64,000 nt of DNA from Paenibacillus lutrae (GCF_009757775.1 NZ_RHLK01000002.1:124001-188000); one strand, 5' to 3'; numbered from the stretch's first letter, positions 34,221 to 43,711 are shown. Translations and numbers: made by a program. The notes: generated by a model from the letters alone, not told the origin.

Positions 34221-34334
34221 CCCATCACCTGCCTGGCAATCATTCTTAAATATATTGTAAGGGACAAGCTTTGAAAAGTTTGTTAGAACGTGTAGCGGAG
34301 TGCATAGGAAGTTTTAGCGACTTTCGTCGCATCC

Positions 34335-35615
34335 TCACCTTCCGTCCGCTTTCAGATGGAATAATCCGCAGTTGATGACGGAAATGAGAATGCGGGGCCG
34401 ATACTGCCAGTCCACTTCCGCTTGACGCGCTGAATACCGCGTCTCTATTTCTTCACGGGCTTCCGGCTCTGCGGCCGCAAGCATCCCTTCATAATAAAGG
34501 CGGACAAGCTGATGTTCCTGCGTCAGTATGTCATTAGCCCGGTCTGCCCAGCTGTGATCTGTACGCCTGATCTTCTGTTCCAGGTAGCTCTCCAGGGCAG
34601 AAGCGGCGCGGGAGAGAGTTAAATTATCGCCAAGCAGATGAATATTTGCGGGAAGCTTGGGAGCGAGCTGTTTGGTGAGCATAAGGGGATGAAATTCCTC
34701 ACAGATGTCCCCGGTTGTCATATTAATAGCGAGAGAATGAATCTCACTTCTTTTCATATCACACGCAAATTCAACTTTGAAGTTCACATTCATCCACGTG
34801 CAATAGGTTAACGGAATAGCCCTGCTGTGGAGTTGACCGCTATTATCGGCTGTGACTTCGAAAAGCCGGGTAAACCTGCCGCTGCCGAGGGCAGTCTGGA
34901 AAAGCTGCTGCAGTCTGCGGCTGCCGTACGTAACTTCGTCGCGGGGGACCCGGCCAATCGGTGGAGCAGGGGCGGTGCCGAAGTAACGGCCGAGTATACT
35001 GTCGGCCGAACGCACGGTGTCCTGCGCCAATCCCGCAGCTGCAGGGCCGGAAGCGCCCCCGGGCGCCGGTGAGCCGGCGGCATAGCCGGGCTGGCCCGCA
35101 GCCGCAGGGCCGGAAGCGCCCCCCGGCACCGGTGCGCTGGCGGCGTAGCCGGGCTGGCCCGCAGCCGCAGGGCCGGGAGCGCCCCCGGGCGCTGGTGAGC
35201 CGGCGGCGTAGCCGGATTGGCCCGCAGCCGCAGGACCGGGAGCGCCCCCGGGCGCCGGTGCGCCGGCGGCGTAGCCGGGCTGGCCCGCAGCCACAGGGCC
35301 GGGAGCGCCCCCGGGCACCGGTGAGCCGGCGGCGTAGCCGGGCTGTCCCGCAGCTGCGGGGCCGCCCGGTGTTGGCCGAGCGGCTGCTGCGGCGGCGGCA
35401 TCGCCCTCGGGGTCGAACACGAAACGGTAGGTCATCGTTTCGGGTTCGACCCCTGTGCGTTCCACGAAGCTCCAATAGTAGGAGCGGCCGGTCAGCTCTT
35501 TGTCTGCCTCAGGTGATAAATTCACCGTAACGGCATGCTGGGTTTTTTCAATGATGCGGCAGTTGTAAGCCTCTAAAAAGCGCATTACAAATCGCTCAAT
35601 TTGGCCGGTATTCAT
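34335..35615 (-). CDS. yqhG: YqhG family protein with a Gly/Pro/Ala repeat insert
   Basis: The protein has 426 residues, against roughly 260 in Bacillus YqhG. The N-terminus (IERFVMRFLEAYNCRIIEKT) and the C-terminal half (TPLTYCTWMNVNFKVEFACD-like region, then the HLLGDNLTLSRAASALESYL stretch) match the family. Between residues about 75 and 195 lies an inserted low-complexity tract made of a 21-residue repeat (AAGQPGYAAGSPVPGGAPGP). Its start overlaps the end of yqhH by 20 bp, so the two are cotranscribed and coupled, as in Bacillus. The function of YqhG is unknown. The insert is probably a disordered linker. Confidence 0.85.
   Translation of the reverse strand: MNTGQIERFVMRFLEAYNCRIIEKTQHAVTVNLSPEADKELTGRSYYWSFVERTGVEPETMTYRFVFDPEGDAAAAAAARPTPGGPAAAGQPGYAAGSPVPGGAPGPVAAGQPGYAAGAPAPGGAPGPAAAGQSGYAAGSPAPGGAPGPAAAGQPGYAASAPVPGGASGPAAAGQPGYAAGSPAPGGASGPAAAGLAQDTVRSADSILGRYFGTAPAPPIGRVPRDEVTYGSRRLQQLFQTALGSGRFTRLFEVTADNSGQLHSRAIPLTYCTWMNVNFKVEFACDMKRSEIHSLAINMTTGDICEEFHPLMLTKQLAPKLPANIHLLGDNLTLSRAASALESYLEQKIRRTDHSWADRANDILTQEHQLVRLYYEGMLAAAEPEAREEIETRYSARQAEVDWQYRPRILISVINCGLFHLKADGR
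35041..35355 (-). repeat. 63-bp minisatellite inside yqhG (five full copies)
   Basis: Full copies start at 35041, 35104, 35167, 35230 and 35293, with degenerate partial copies at both ends. Copies differ by one to six bases. On the protein level every second copy has SP and the others AP before the PGG, which suggests growth by 126-bp dimers. The period is a multiple of three, so copy-number changes keep the frame. Confidence 0.92.
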
Positions 35616-37395
35616 GAGTCACCTCTACGTTCTGCCCGATTGCGCTTAAGATAGAGCCGATTTTGGCTTTGCGCTCGTTATCCGGTTCGAGATCCTGCTG
35701 GATCGTCTGCAAAGAGTCCCCGAGATGATCGATCTGGCGGCGCATGTCGTCATGTGAACGGGATTCCATCATCATCTTGAACAGGGAAGATTCTAACGAA
35801 GTCGATTTCTTCTCCAACCGTTCCAGAATAGAGTCCAGCTCGCCAATGACCAGCTCGAACATGTTGATTTTCTCATGGAGCAGACTCAGGATATGTTCTT
35901 CAATCGTATTGCGGGTGGAAAGGTTATAGATCCGGACATCATCGGTCTGCCCCAGACGGTGCACCCGGCCGATTCGCTGCTCTACTCTCATCGGATTCCA
36001 CGGCAGATCAAAATTGATCATATGATGGCAGAATTGAAGGTTAATTCCCTCGCCGCCCGCCTCTGTGGCCACGAGAACTTGAGCACGGGTGCGGAAAAGA
36101 TCCATCATCCAGTCTTTTTTGCCCCGGTTCATCCCGCCGCGATAAGGTACCGCGCTGATTTTGTGCTCTTTCAAGTAATTCAGAAGATATTCCTGGGAGG
36201 CGCGGTACTCGGTGAAAATAATGACCTTGTCATTGATTTCGCGAATGAGCTTCATGGCCGTTTCCGCTTTCGTATTGGCGGTGATACTGCGGATCAGCTC
36301 AACCAGACTCCATATTTTCTCCCTCATGGGGGAGTTCTCGTCTGTTTTTTTAAACATATTCACGAGGGTAATAAAAACCGCATCACGGGAACTGCAAACT
36401 TCACGCTGAAGGGTAACGAGCGACAGCATCGAATTCGCTTCCCCGCGGGATTCTTCGTACCGCTTACGAATAAAGTCGGTTACTCCGTCGTAGAGTGCCT
36501 GTTCTTCGGGTGAGAGCGTAAGCAGAATGTTCTTGACGATTCTTTTCTTAAACTCGACATTGCCGTCTCCTCGTCTGTTGCGGATCATGATTTTGGAGAG
36601 CTCCTGTTGAAGAACACCTTCGTTTTTGGGCATTCTTTTGCCCATGACAAAATTGGACTTGAAATTCGTCTGACCGCCCAGCTGCCCCGGCTTGAGCAGG
36701 TTAATGAGATTATAAAGTTCCTTGAGATCGTTCTGAACCGGGGTAGCCGTGAGGAGCAGACAATATTTTTTGCGGAGCTGGCCTACGAACTGATAATTGG
36801 TTGTCTTCTTGTTCTTGAGTTTGTGGGCTTCGTCAACGATCAGCATGTCATACTCCAGATTAAGTACGATTTCCCGGTGCGGATCCCGCTTGGCTGTATC
36901 CATGGAAGCGACTATGACGTCGCATGTCTGCCACATGTAAGATTTTTTCTGGGCGGCGGCATTAATGCCGAATTTCTGGTTAAGCTCCCGGACCCACTGG
37001 AGAACCAGGGAAGCGGGAACAAGGATAAGTGCTCTGCGGACAAGGCCCCGGATCATATATTCTTTGAGAATAAGTCCGGCTTCGATGGTTTTCCCCAAGC
37101 CCACTTCATCCGCCAGAATAGCACGGCCGCGCATATCGTAGAGCACTTTCTTGGCCGTTTCGATCTGGTGGGTCATCGGCTCAATCTGATTGACATGTTT
37201 GAGACAGAGAAGTTCATCGAATTTGTGAATGAGATTGGATTGTTCCGCTTCATAGGCTAGCTGGTACAGAGTCCAGTTATCCCAGGGGCCGTTGCGAAGA
37301 ACACGCGACTCCCACTCCATAAACCATTCCCGATCCGTGTGCATGTTCAGCCCCTCATGAATCGGGCGGATGTGCTCCGTTTTCTCTTTATTCAT
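35596..37395 (-). CDS. yqhH: SNF2/DEAD-type helicase YqhH
   Basis: The 599-residue protein has the SNF2 motifs: Walker A-like ILADEVGLGKTIEAGL, motif II LIVDEAHKLKN, motif III LLLTATPVQND and VATEAGGEGINLQ. Motif VI is RVEQRIGRVHRLGQ. It is a DNA- or RNA-dependent ATPase of the RapA/YqhH group. RapA-like proteins recycle RNA polymerase; the role of YqhH is not proven. It is first in a two-gene unit with yqhG. In Bacillus this pair lies beside the glycine-cleavage operon, which is absent here. Confidence 0.88.
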   Translation of the reverse strand: MNKEKTEHIRPIHEGLNMHTDREWFMEWESRVLRNGPWDNWTLYQLAYEAEQSNLIHKFDELLCLKHVNQIEPMTHQIETAKKVLYDMRGRAILADEVGLGKTIEAGLILKEYMIRGLVRRALILVPASLVLQWVRELNQKFGINAAAQKKSYMWQTCDVIVASMDTAKRDPHREIVLNLEYDMLIVDEAHKLKNKKTTNYQFVGQLRKKYCLLLTATPVQNDLKELYNLINLLKPGQLGGQTNFKSNFVMGKRMPKNEGVLQQELSKIMIRNRRGDGNVEFKKRIVKNILLTLSPEEQALYDGVTDFIRKRYEESRGEANSMLSLVTLQREVCSSRDAVFITLVNMFKKTDENSPMREKIWSLVELIRSITANTKAETAMKLIREINDKVIIFTEYRASQEYLLNYLKEHKISAVPYRGGMNRGKKDWMMDLFRTRAQVLVATEAGGEGINLQFCHHMINFDLPWNPMRVEQRIGRVHRLGQTDDVRIYNLSTRNTIEEHILSLLHEKINMFELVIGELDSILERLEKKSTSLESSLFKMMMESRSHDDMRRQIDHLGDSLQTIQQDLEPDNERKAKIGSILSAIGQNVEVTHEYRPN

Positions 37396-37694
37396 CAGGC
37401 CTAGCCTCCTTCTCGAAAATGCGGGACGAGGGTATTTCCGCGAATGTGTTTCAATAAGTGACTATTTTAAGTTTAAAACGGGGAGAATGGATCTTTTTTT
37501 CTAGTATGAACCAAAGAAGCCGGATTCATAATCAATCCTTGATTAAGCTGTCTGGGGGAAGTATTGTGCTGCGCTTAAGAATGACCGTTCTCAAACGGAT
37601 ATGGTATGATTGAAGAAGATTTGAAGAAGAACGGAAGCTGCCACGCAGGTTTTACACGCAGATTGCACAAGCAGGGACAGAAAGGAAGAAGAAC

Positions 37695-38537
37695 ATGACA
37701 GCATGGCGATATATACATACAGGAAGCTTGAGCGGTCCTGAGAACATGGCGATAGATGAAGCGATCCTTACCGCGCATAGTGAAGGCAAAGTGCCTCCTA
37801 CGGTCCGTTTTTACGGCTGGGAGCCTGCAGCGCTTTCGATCGGTTATTTTCAAAAAGCACAGAAAGAAATTGATCTGGCCCGGGTTGCCGAGAAGGGCTT
37901 CGGTTTTGTACGCAGGCCTACCGGGGGAAGAGCCGTGCTGCACGATGAAGAGCTGACTTACAGCATCATTGTTGCCGAGAATTACCCGGGAATCCCGACA
38001 AGTGTGACAGAAGCGTACCGGGTGTTAAGCGAAGGACTTCTTCGCGGTTTCCGCAAACTGGGGCTTGCCGCCGAAATGGTTAATTTGGCTACGGAGGAAG
38101 AAAAGAAGAAGTATGAGTCAATGGGCTCTGCCGCGTGTTTTGACTCTCCTTCTTGGTATGAGCTGGTCGTTGAAGGCCGTAAGGTGGCGGGAAGCGCTCA
38201 GGTCAGGCAGAAGAATGTAGTGCTGCAGCACGGCTCTATTCTGCTCGAATTGGACCCGGATCAACTGTTCGATCTTCTGATTTTCTCTAACGAGCGGATT
38301 GCCGAGAGGATGAAAAACAGTTTTATCCAGAAAGCGGTTGCGATTAATGATCTGTGCAGAAGAGCGGGTCTGGAGCCGGTTCTGTTGAGTGATGTGGTCC
38401 AAGCTTTCCGGGCGGGGATAGCCGAAGGAATGGGTGTAGAGCTGCTCGAAGGTGAGCTGACTCCTTATGAGCGGGAGCTTGCGGAAGTCTTGGCGCGGGA
38501 TAAATATGCTTCGGATGAGTGGAACCTGAAGCGTTAA
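37695..38537 (+). CDS. lipM: Octanoyl-[acyl carrier protein]:protein N-octanoyltransferase LipM
   Basis: The 280-residue protein has the BPL/LplA/LipB fold: RRPTGGRAVLHDEELTYS for lipoyl binding and the lysine in KVAGSAQVRQKN. The probable nucleophile cysteine sits in SAACFDSPSWYEL, as in Bacillus LipM (YqhM). It transfers octanoyl from ACP to the E2/GcvH lipoyl domain as the first step of lipoate synthesis. ATG 37695 follows GAAAGGAAGAAG. The 298 bases upstream hold only its promoter and the yqhH start. It belongs to the same yqh neighbourhood as in Bacillus. Confidence 0.9.
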   Translation: MTAWRYIHTGSLSGPENMAIDEAILTAHSEGKVPPTVRFYGWEPAALSIGYFQKAQKEIDLARVAEKGFGFVRRPTGGRAVLHDEELTYSIIVAENYPGIPTSVTEAYRVLSEGLLRGFRKLGLAAEMVNLATEEEKKKYESMGSAACFDSPSWYELVVEGRKVAGSAQVRQKNVVLQHGSILLELDPDQLFDLLIFSNERIAERMKNSFIQKAVAINDLCRRAGLEPVLLSDVVQAFRAGIAEGMGVELLEGELTPYERELAEVLARDKYASDEWNLKR

Positions 38538-38658
38538 GAGGCTAGGCTGTGCCTTGTGAGAAGCGGTGCAGAAAGCGGATAAGAGCGCAGAAAAGCGCAG
38601 AAAAGATAATAAGCATTAGAAGATTAACAGATCTGAAAGTAACAGCGGGGTGAAAAAA

Positions 38659-39504
38659 ATGACTATATCAGAACTTATAGCCCGTACAGGGGACCGTCCA
38701 TTGACGCAGCGGGTAATTGCCGGGGAGCTTAGGATGCTTGGCGTGCAGGAAGGCATGACTTTGTTGGTTCATTCTTCGCTCAGCTCTCTGGGCTGGGTAA
38801 ACGGGGGCACGCAGGCGGTTATCGCTGCCCTGCAGCAAGTCCTGGGTCCTACCGGCACGCTGATGATGCCTACTCATACCGGTGATTTATCCGATCCGGC
38901 CAACTGGTGCAATCCTCCGGTTCCCGAGGAGTGGTGGGATACGATCCGGGAGACCATGCCGGCATATGACCCGGCTGCCACCCGTACGTTCGGGATGGGC
39001 GCGCTGCCCGAGGCATTCCGTGCTTATCCCGGCGTGCACAGGAGCGCCCATCCCCAGTTCTCGTTTGCAGCTTACGGGCCGGAGGCGGAGCGATTGACCG
39101 CAGGCCATGAACTTCCTTACGGGCTGGGGGAACAATCCCCGCTTGCCCGTTTGTACGAGCTTGGGGGTTATGTGCTGCTAATAGGAGTGGGTCATGACTC
39201 CAATACCTCCCTGCATTTAGCTGAATATCGCGGAGAATATTCAGGGAAGCGTACAGCCTCATCGGGCGCGCCCGTAATTAACCGCGAAGGGAAGCGGGAG
39301 TGGGCGGTATTCGATGATGTAGCGATGGATTCGGACGATTTCGTGCGGATCGGAGCGGAATTTGAAGCTGCCTGCCCAGATTTGGTGCAGCGCGGACAGA
39401 TCGGATTGGCGTCATCCCTGCTAACGCCGCAGCGTCCGTTGGTGGACTATGCGGCGGAGTGGATGAAGCTTCACCGTCAGGAGACACCGACAAAGCGGTA
39501 CTAG
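38659..39504 (+). CDS. AAC(3)-family aminoglycoside N-acetyltransferase-like protein
   Basis: The 281-residue protein has the Antibiotic_NAT fold with VHSSLSSLGWVNGG, the T-H-T-G-D-L-S-D-P loop and HRSAHPQFSFAAYG, whose histidine and neighbours form the acetyl-CoA/acceptor site. Members acetylate the 3-amino group of aminoglycosides. Chromosomal homologues such as YokD are common in Bacilli and often do not give strong resistance. ATG 38659 follows GCGGGGTG. It is monocistronic with a strong terminator, so resistance is possible but unproved. Confidence 0.88.
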   Translation: MTISELIARTGDRPLTQRVIAGELRMLGVQEGMTLLVHSSLSSLGWVNGGTQAVIAALQQVLGPTGTLMMPTHTGDLSDPANWCNPPVPEEWWDTIRETMPAYDPAATRTFGMGALPEAFRAYPGVHRSAHPQFSFAAYGPEAERLTAGHELPYGLGEQSPLARLYELGGYVLLIGVGHDSNTSLHLAEYRGEYSGKRTASSGAPVINREGKREWAVFDDVAMDSDDFVRIGAEFEAACPDLVQRGQIGLASSLLTPQRPLVDYAAEWMKLHRQETPTKRY

Positions 39505-39546
39505 GATACTAGGTTCGGCGGAGTGTCGCTGCCAGACGAAGATTAG

Positions 39547-39591
39547 AAAACCAGCCCCTGCTGCCGATGGGAGAGCAGGGGCTGGTTTTTG
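39547..39591 (+). terminator. Terminator of the AAC(3)-like gene
   Basis: AAAACCAGCCCCTGCT pairs with AGCAGGGGCTGGTTTTT around a 14-base loop. Confidence 0.92.
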
Positions 39592-39754
39592 TTTGTTCTG
39601 CTCCGGCATGCTGTAGATACGACAGATTGGCGCATCTGCATTGGTGGCGCGAGCGGAAATAACGGCAATACTTTTTAGTGAACCAGATAGAACGGTTGCC
39701 TGGAATGCGGCTGGATGCAATACATGTATACAGTTCAGACAGAAAGATCTTTAA

Positions 39755-40606
39755 TCAAATAGTATTGCGAGAAGAGCTGCCCGGGAGCCTTGCCACATAG
39801 GCTTGCTGCAGCCTGCGGATGATGGGGCCGGGAACACCGGCTCCGACAGGCTGGCCGTCCAGCTTCACGACTGGCGTAAGCTCTGCGCCGGTGCTTGTGA
39901 GGAAGATCTCATCGGCAGCCCGCAGATCATCGACCGTATAGAACTGCTCCTTGACCGGGATCTGGAGCTGGCCGGCAAGCTTGAGCGTCACGGCCCGTGT
40001 AATGCCGTGCAGGATATGATTGTCGGCGGGGTGCGTCCACAGGACACCGTCCTTGACCATCATGACATTGGAAGAAGACGATTCCGTCACGGTGTCTCCG
40101 CGATGAAAGATCGCATCATTAGCCCCGCGATCCATTGCCTCCTGCTTGAGCAGAACGTTAGGCAGCAGGTTCAATGTTTTGATATCGCAGCGGTGCCAGC
40201 GGATATCTTCCAGCAGCACGGCTGTGATGCCGTTCTCAAGCTGATCCAGCGGACGTTGGTACTCCGTGCACCAGCCGGTGACGACCGCTTCGGCGTTAAG
40301 CGGGAACGGATGGGAACGCGGAGCGGCGCAGCGGGTGATCTGGACATATACGAGTCCGGTGTCCATTCCATTCGCTGCTATGAGCTCTCCAAGCAGCTCC
40401 TCCAGGCGCTCAGTCGGGTAGGGAAGGGCTATTCTCACTTCTGAAGCACTTCTCAGGAGACGCTGGAAATGGGCCTCTTTCTCAAATAGAGCCCCGTCAT
40501 AAATACAGAAAACCTCGTAGATGCCGTCGCCAAAATAGTAACCGCGGTCCAAAGGTGAAATATGTACTTCTTCATCGGGAATAATACGATTGCCGGATAG
40601 CATCAT
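39755..40606 (-). CDS. dat: D-amino acid aminotransferase
   Basis: The 283-residue protein is a fold-type IV PLP enzyme. It has SPLDRGYYFGDGIYEVF, VYVQITRCAAPRSHPFP, the PLP lysine in DIKTLNLLPNVLLKQ and the cofactor loop ADNHILHGITR. These match D-alanine aminotransferases, which exchange D-alanine and 2-oxoglutarate for pyruvate and D-glutamate. In Gram-positives this can supply D-glutamate for cell wall. The branched-chain aminotransferase subfamily is the alternative. The ATG-ATG start follows AAAGGAGC. Confidence 0.88.
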   Translation of the reverse strand: MMLSGNRIIPDEEVHISPLDRGYYFGDGIYEVFCIYDGALFEKEAHFQRLLRSASEVRIALPYPTERLEELLGELIAANGMDTGLVYVQITRCAAPRSHPFPLNAEAVVTGWCTEYQRPLDQLENGITAVLLEDIRWHRCDIKTLNLLPNVLLKQEAMDRGANDAIFHRGDTVTESSSSNVMMVKDGVLWTHPADNHILHGITRAVTLKLAGQLQIPVKEQFYTVDDLRAADEIFLTSTGAELTPVVKLDGQPVGAGVPGPIIRRLQQAYVARLPGSSSRNTI

Positions 40607-40955
40607 GACCTATTGCTCCTTTAACCATCTGATTCAAAACGGCGAACATCCGTTTCTTTTTTTAACAAAGCTGATTCTATTATATAGATGAAATAGAGCT
40701 TGCACAAATGGCAGAATGAGCGGCAGAGGTTTGTTCAATAAATCGTTTCAGCTTCCCAGATTTAGGCCCTTTTATTTTGGGAAGGGAGCGTTATAATGAA
40801 AGTCTGGCCTTTACCAGAGGTTGATAGAATTTGTTGTAAAATGTCGAATATCATTAAGAATACCCGAATGAAATAGCGAGTAAGTTGAAGAAAAAGTGAG
40901 AAAACCGCTCCTAGTATTTTGTTAGAGAGCTGAATTCATAGGCGGTTTATTCGTA
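40607..40955 (+). other. Intergenic region before nrdJ with a possible 26-codon peptide
   Basis: The 470-base gap between dat and nrdJ contains GGGAAGGGAG followed by an ATG at 40796 and 26 codons to TAG at 40874 (starts MKVWPLPEVD). The TTATAAT at the ATG could instead be a -10. An inverted repeat, AAACCGC near 40905 and GCGGTTT near 40942, may be a terminator or attenuator for that transcript. The remaining sequence shows nothing else. Confidence 0.3.
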
Positions 40956-41003
40956 ACACTAGATGTAGTGCTGTATAATGAATTTTGTATACTAGATGTT
41001 GTG
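40956..41003 (+). promoter_or_regulatory. nrdJ promoter with two NrdR-like boxes
   Basis: ACACTAGATGTAGTG (40956-40970) and ATACTAGATGTTGTG (40989-41003) share an almost palindromic 15-mer. They are 33 bp apart, about three helical turns, the usual arrangement of NrdR boxes. A -10 TATAAT (40974-40979) lies between them. Binding of NrdR would cover the promoter when dATP is high. Confidence 0.75.
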
Positions 41004-41080
41004 CTTATTTACATACCGAGAATGGCGCAGTGGTGCGGGTTCCCGGGTGAAGGATCAATGATTGGGAGGGTGTTGCAGTT

Positions 41081-43711
41081 TTGAAAACGATGCAGCGGAA
41101 AAGTTTGGAAGGTTTAAGCGAGAAAATCTTTTTGGACCGTTATGCTCTGAAAGATGCGGATACGAATAACACTAAAGTGGGTGACGTAGCGCTTGTACTG
41201 ACGAAGGATGACCCGAAATTCCCTGCCAAAGAAGTGGGGGAAATTATTGCGCGTGACGGACGTAATGTAACCGTGAAGCTGCGCAGTGGTGAAACCATCG
41301 AGTCCAACATCGACAGACTGACCCTTAATATAGAGAAGACACCGGATGAGCTCTGGGAGCGTCTTGCCAAAGCAATGGCATCCGTAGAAGCGACACCGGA
41401 GAAACAGCAGGAATGGACGGAGAAATTCCGTTATGTGCTGGAAGACTGGAAACTCGTACCGGGCGGACGGATCGCGGCCGGGGCGGATGCAAGCGATGAA
41501 CTGACTTTGTTCAACTGCTACGTCATTCCATCCCCGCACGACAGCCGCGGCGGAATCATGGAGACCTTGTCGGAGATGACCGAAATTATGTCCCGCGGCG
41601 GCGGCGTCGGAATCAATCTGTCCTCGCTTCGTCCGCGCCGTGCCATTGTAAAAGGCGTAAACGGATCTTCGAGCGGCTCGGTATCCTGGGGCGGATTGTT
41701 CAGCTACACGACCGGGCTGATTGAGCAAGGCGGAAGCCGCAGGGGCGCGCTCATGCTTATGATGAATGACTGGCACCCGGATGTAATGGACTTCATTACC
41801 GTCAAATCGACGATGGGTCAAATTACGAATGCGAACCTGTCTGTTTGCGTAAGCAACGATTTTATGAAAGCCGTCAAAGAAGATCTGGATTGGGATCTTG
41901 TGTTCCCGGATACGAAGGATCCTGAGTATGACGAGCTCTGGAACGGTGACCTCGGCGAGTGGAAGAAACTCGGCAAAGAGGTTAAAGTATACCGCACCGT
42001 AAAAGCGCGTGAAATCTGGCATACCATCATTGAATCGGCATGGCGTTCCGCGGAGCCGGGCGTTGTATTCATGGAGTATTACAATCAGATGTCGAACAGC
42101 TGGTACTTTAACCCGATCATTTGCACGAATCCGTGCGGGGAACAAGGTCTGCCGGCTTGGGGCGTATGCAACCTGTCCGCAGTGAATCTGTCCAAGTTCT
42201 ATGATGAAGAGAACGATGATGTGGCTTGGGACGAGCTTGGCAAAACCGTCCGTTACTCTACCCGTTTTCTGGACAACGTCATTGATAAGACACCTTATCA
42301 CTTCGAGGAAAACCGTGAGAATCAGCAGGGTGAACGCCGCGTAGGTTTGGGTACGATGGGCCTTGCTGAACTGATGATCAAACTGCGCATCCGCTACGGC
42401 AGTCCGGAATCTCTTGTGTTCCTGGACAAGATTTACGGTTTTATGGCTCGTGAGGCTTATTTGGCTTCCGCTGATATTGCCGCCGAGAAGGGTTCCTTCA
42501 AGCACTTCGATGCGGAGAAATTCCTCCAGAGCGGTTTTATGAAAAACATGGAAGAAGTTTACCCGGAAGTTAACGATTCGATCCGTAAAAATGGCATGCG
42601 CAACGTGACCGTCATTACTCAGGCGCCTACGGGCAGCACGGGAACTATGGTCGGAACGTCGACAGGGATTGAGCCTTATTTCGCATTCGAATATTTCCGC
42701 CAAAGCCGTCTCGGCTATGACAAGCAGTATGTTCCGATTGCGCAGGAATGGAAAGATGCGAATCCGGAGCAGGATCTGCCGGACTACTTCGTCACTTCGA
42801 TGAGCCTGTCCGCGGAAGATCACATCCGGGTGCAAGCTGCGATTCAGCGCTGGGTAGACAGCTCCATCTCCAAAACGGCGAACTGCCCGGCAGACTTCAC
42901 CGTCGAGGAGACGGAAAGACTGTATGAGCTGGCGTTCGATCTGGGCTGTAAAGGCGTCACGATTTACCGTGACGGCAGCCGCGATGTGCAGGTTCTGAGC
43001 ACAGGCGCGGAGAAGAAGGCAGAGGCAGCAGAGGCGGCAGAGGCGGCAGCTCCGGCTAAGCAGGAGAGCGCGGCGGTATCGGCGGAAGCCAAGGCTCCTG
43101 TTGATACGCAAGCCCTGACTGCTCAGGATAATAGCGGATCTGTGACGGAGCAGGTCTTCGATAAAGAATACAAGCGCCGTCCGCAGATTCTGCGTGGTGC
43201 TACTTATAAAATCAATACGCCTTTCGGCATGGCGTACATTACGATCAACGACATGAACGGCTCGCCGAGCGAGATCTTCCTGAATGTGGGCAAAGCCGGC
43301 TCCGACGTCTTCGCGATGGCGGAAGCACTCGGCCGCGTATGCTCCTTGTTCCTGCGCTATGGCGATCACGGGAACAAAGTGAATCTGCTCATCAAGCATC
43401 TCAAAGGAATCGGCGGCTCCGGCGCGATCGGATTCGGCGCTAATCGTGTCGAATCCATCGCCGACGCAGTCGCGAAAGCGCTAGAGATGCATGAAGAGGC
43501 GATGGCGGGCGAGACCGGCGCGGAAGCTTACGTGACGGCGACGAGGGAAGTCATCGAGGCGCCAGTCAGCTTCAGCACAGATCCGCAGCCTGCGGCTATG
43601 CCGGTTGAGCTGACTTCGCTGGACCTGTGTCCGTCCTGCGGCTCCGCTTCGCTCGTGAACAGCGAAGGCTGCAAGAACTGCACGAATTGCGGGTACAGCC
43701 GCTGCTCGTAA
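41081..43711 (+). CDS. nrdJ: Adenosylcobalamin-dependent (class II) ribonucleoside-diphosphate reductase
   Basis: The 876-residue protein has the class II pattern: FNCYVIPSP, SRGGGVGINLSSLRPR, the FNPIICTNPCGEQGLP active-site loop with NPCGE and ITQAPTGSTGTMVGTSTGIEP. An Ala/Glu-rich linker follows (near residue 650-690), then a TSCPD-type C-terminal domain and the terminal cysteine cluster CPSCGSASLVNSEGCKNCTN, which is redox-active or zinc-binding. It reduces ribonucleotides using a cobalamin-derived radical, without oxygen. TTG 41081 follows GGGAGGG at 10 bases. It is preceded by two NrdR-like boxes. Confidence 0.95.
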   Translation: MKTMQRKSLEGLSEKIFLDRYALKDADTNNTKVGDVALVLTKDDPKFPAKEVGEIIARDGRNVTVKLRSGETIESNIDRLTLNIEKTPDELWERLAKAMASVEATPEKQQEWTEKFRYVLEDWKLVPGGRIAAGADASDELTLFNCYVIPSPHDSRGGIMETLSEMTEIMSRGGGVGINLSSLRPRRAIVKGVNGSSSGSVSWGGLFSYTTGLIEQGGSRRGALMLMMNDWHPDVMDFITVKSTMGQITNANLSVCVSNDFMKAVKEDLDWDLVFPDTKDPEYDELWNGDLGEWKKLGKEVKVYRTVKAREIWHTIIESAWRSAEPGVVFMEYYNQMSNSWYFNPIICTNPCGEQGLPAWGVCNLSAVNLSKFYDEENDDVAWDELGKTVRYSTRFLDNVIDKTPYHFEENRENQQGERRVGLGTMGLAELMIKLRIRYGSPESLVFLDKIYGFMAREAYLASADIAAEKGSFKHFDAEKFLQSGFMKNMEEVYPEVNDSIRKNGMRNVTVITQAPTGSTGTMVGTSTGIEPYFAFEYFRQSRLGYDKQYVPIAQEWKDANPEQDLPDYFVTSMSLSAEDHIRVQAAIQRWVDSSISKTANCPADFTVEETERLYELAFDLGCKGVTIYRDGSRDVQVLSTGAEKKAEAAEAAEAAAPAKQESAAVSAEAKAPVDTQALTAQDNSGSVTEQVFDKEYKRRPQILRGATYKINTPFGMAYITINDMNGSPSEIFLNVGKAGSDVFAMAEALGRVCSLFLRYGDHGNKVNLLIKHLKGIGGSGAIGFGANRVESIADAVAKALEMHEEAMAGETGAEAYVTATREVIEAPVSFSTDPQPAAMPVELTSLDLCPSCGSASLVNSEGCKNCTNCGYSRCS

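Noticed and set aside
35041-35360. CRISPR array
   Set aside because: The units are contiguous with no spacers and lie in the open frame of yqhG; it is a coding minisatellite.
34808-35530. Long Arg/Pro-rich frames on both strands over the yqhG repeat
   Set aside because: GC-rich repeats keep all frames open; only the frame continuous with conserved YqhG ends is real.
41114-43399. A very long (761-codon) open frame antisense to nrdJ
   Set aside because: It is a by-product of the codon usage of nrdJ, lacks a binding site and domain signatures, and shares no homology that I can recognise.
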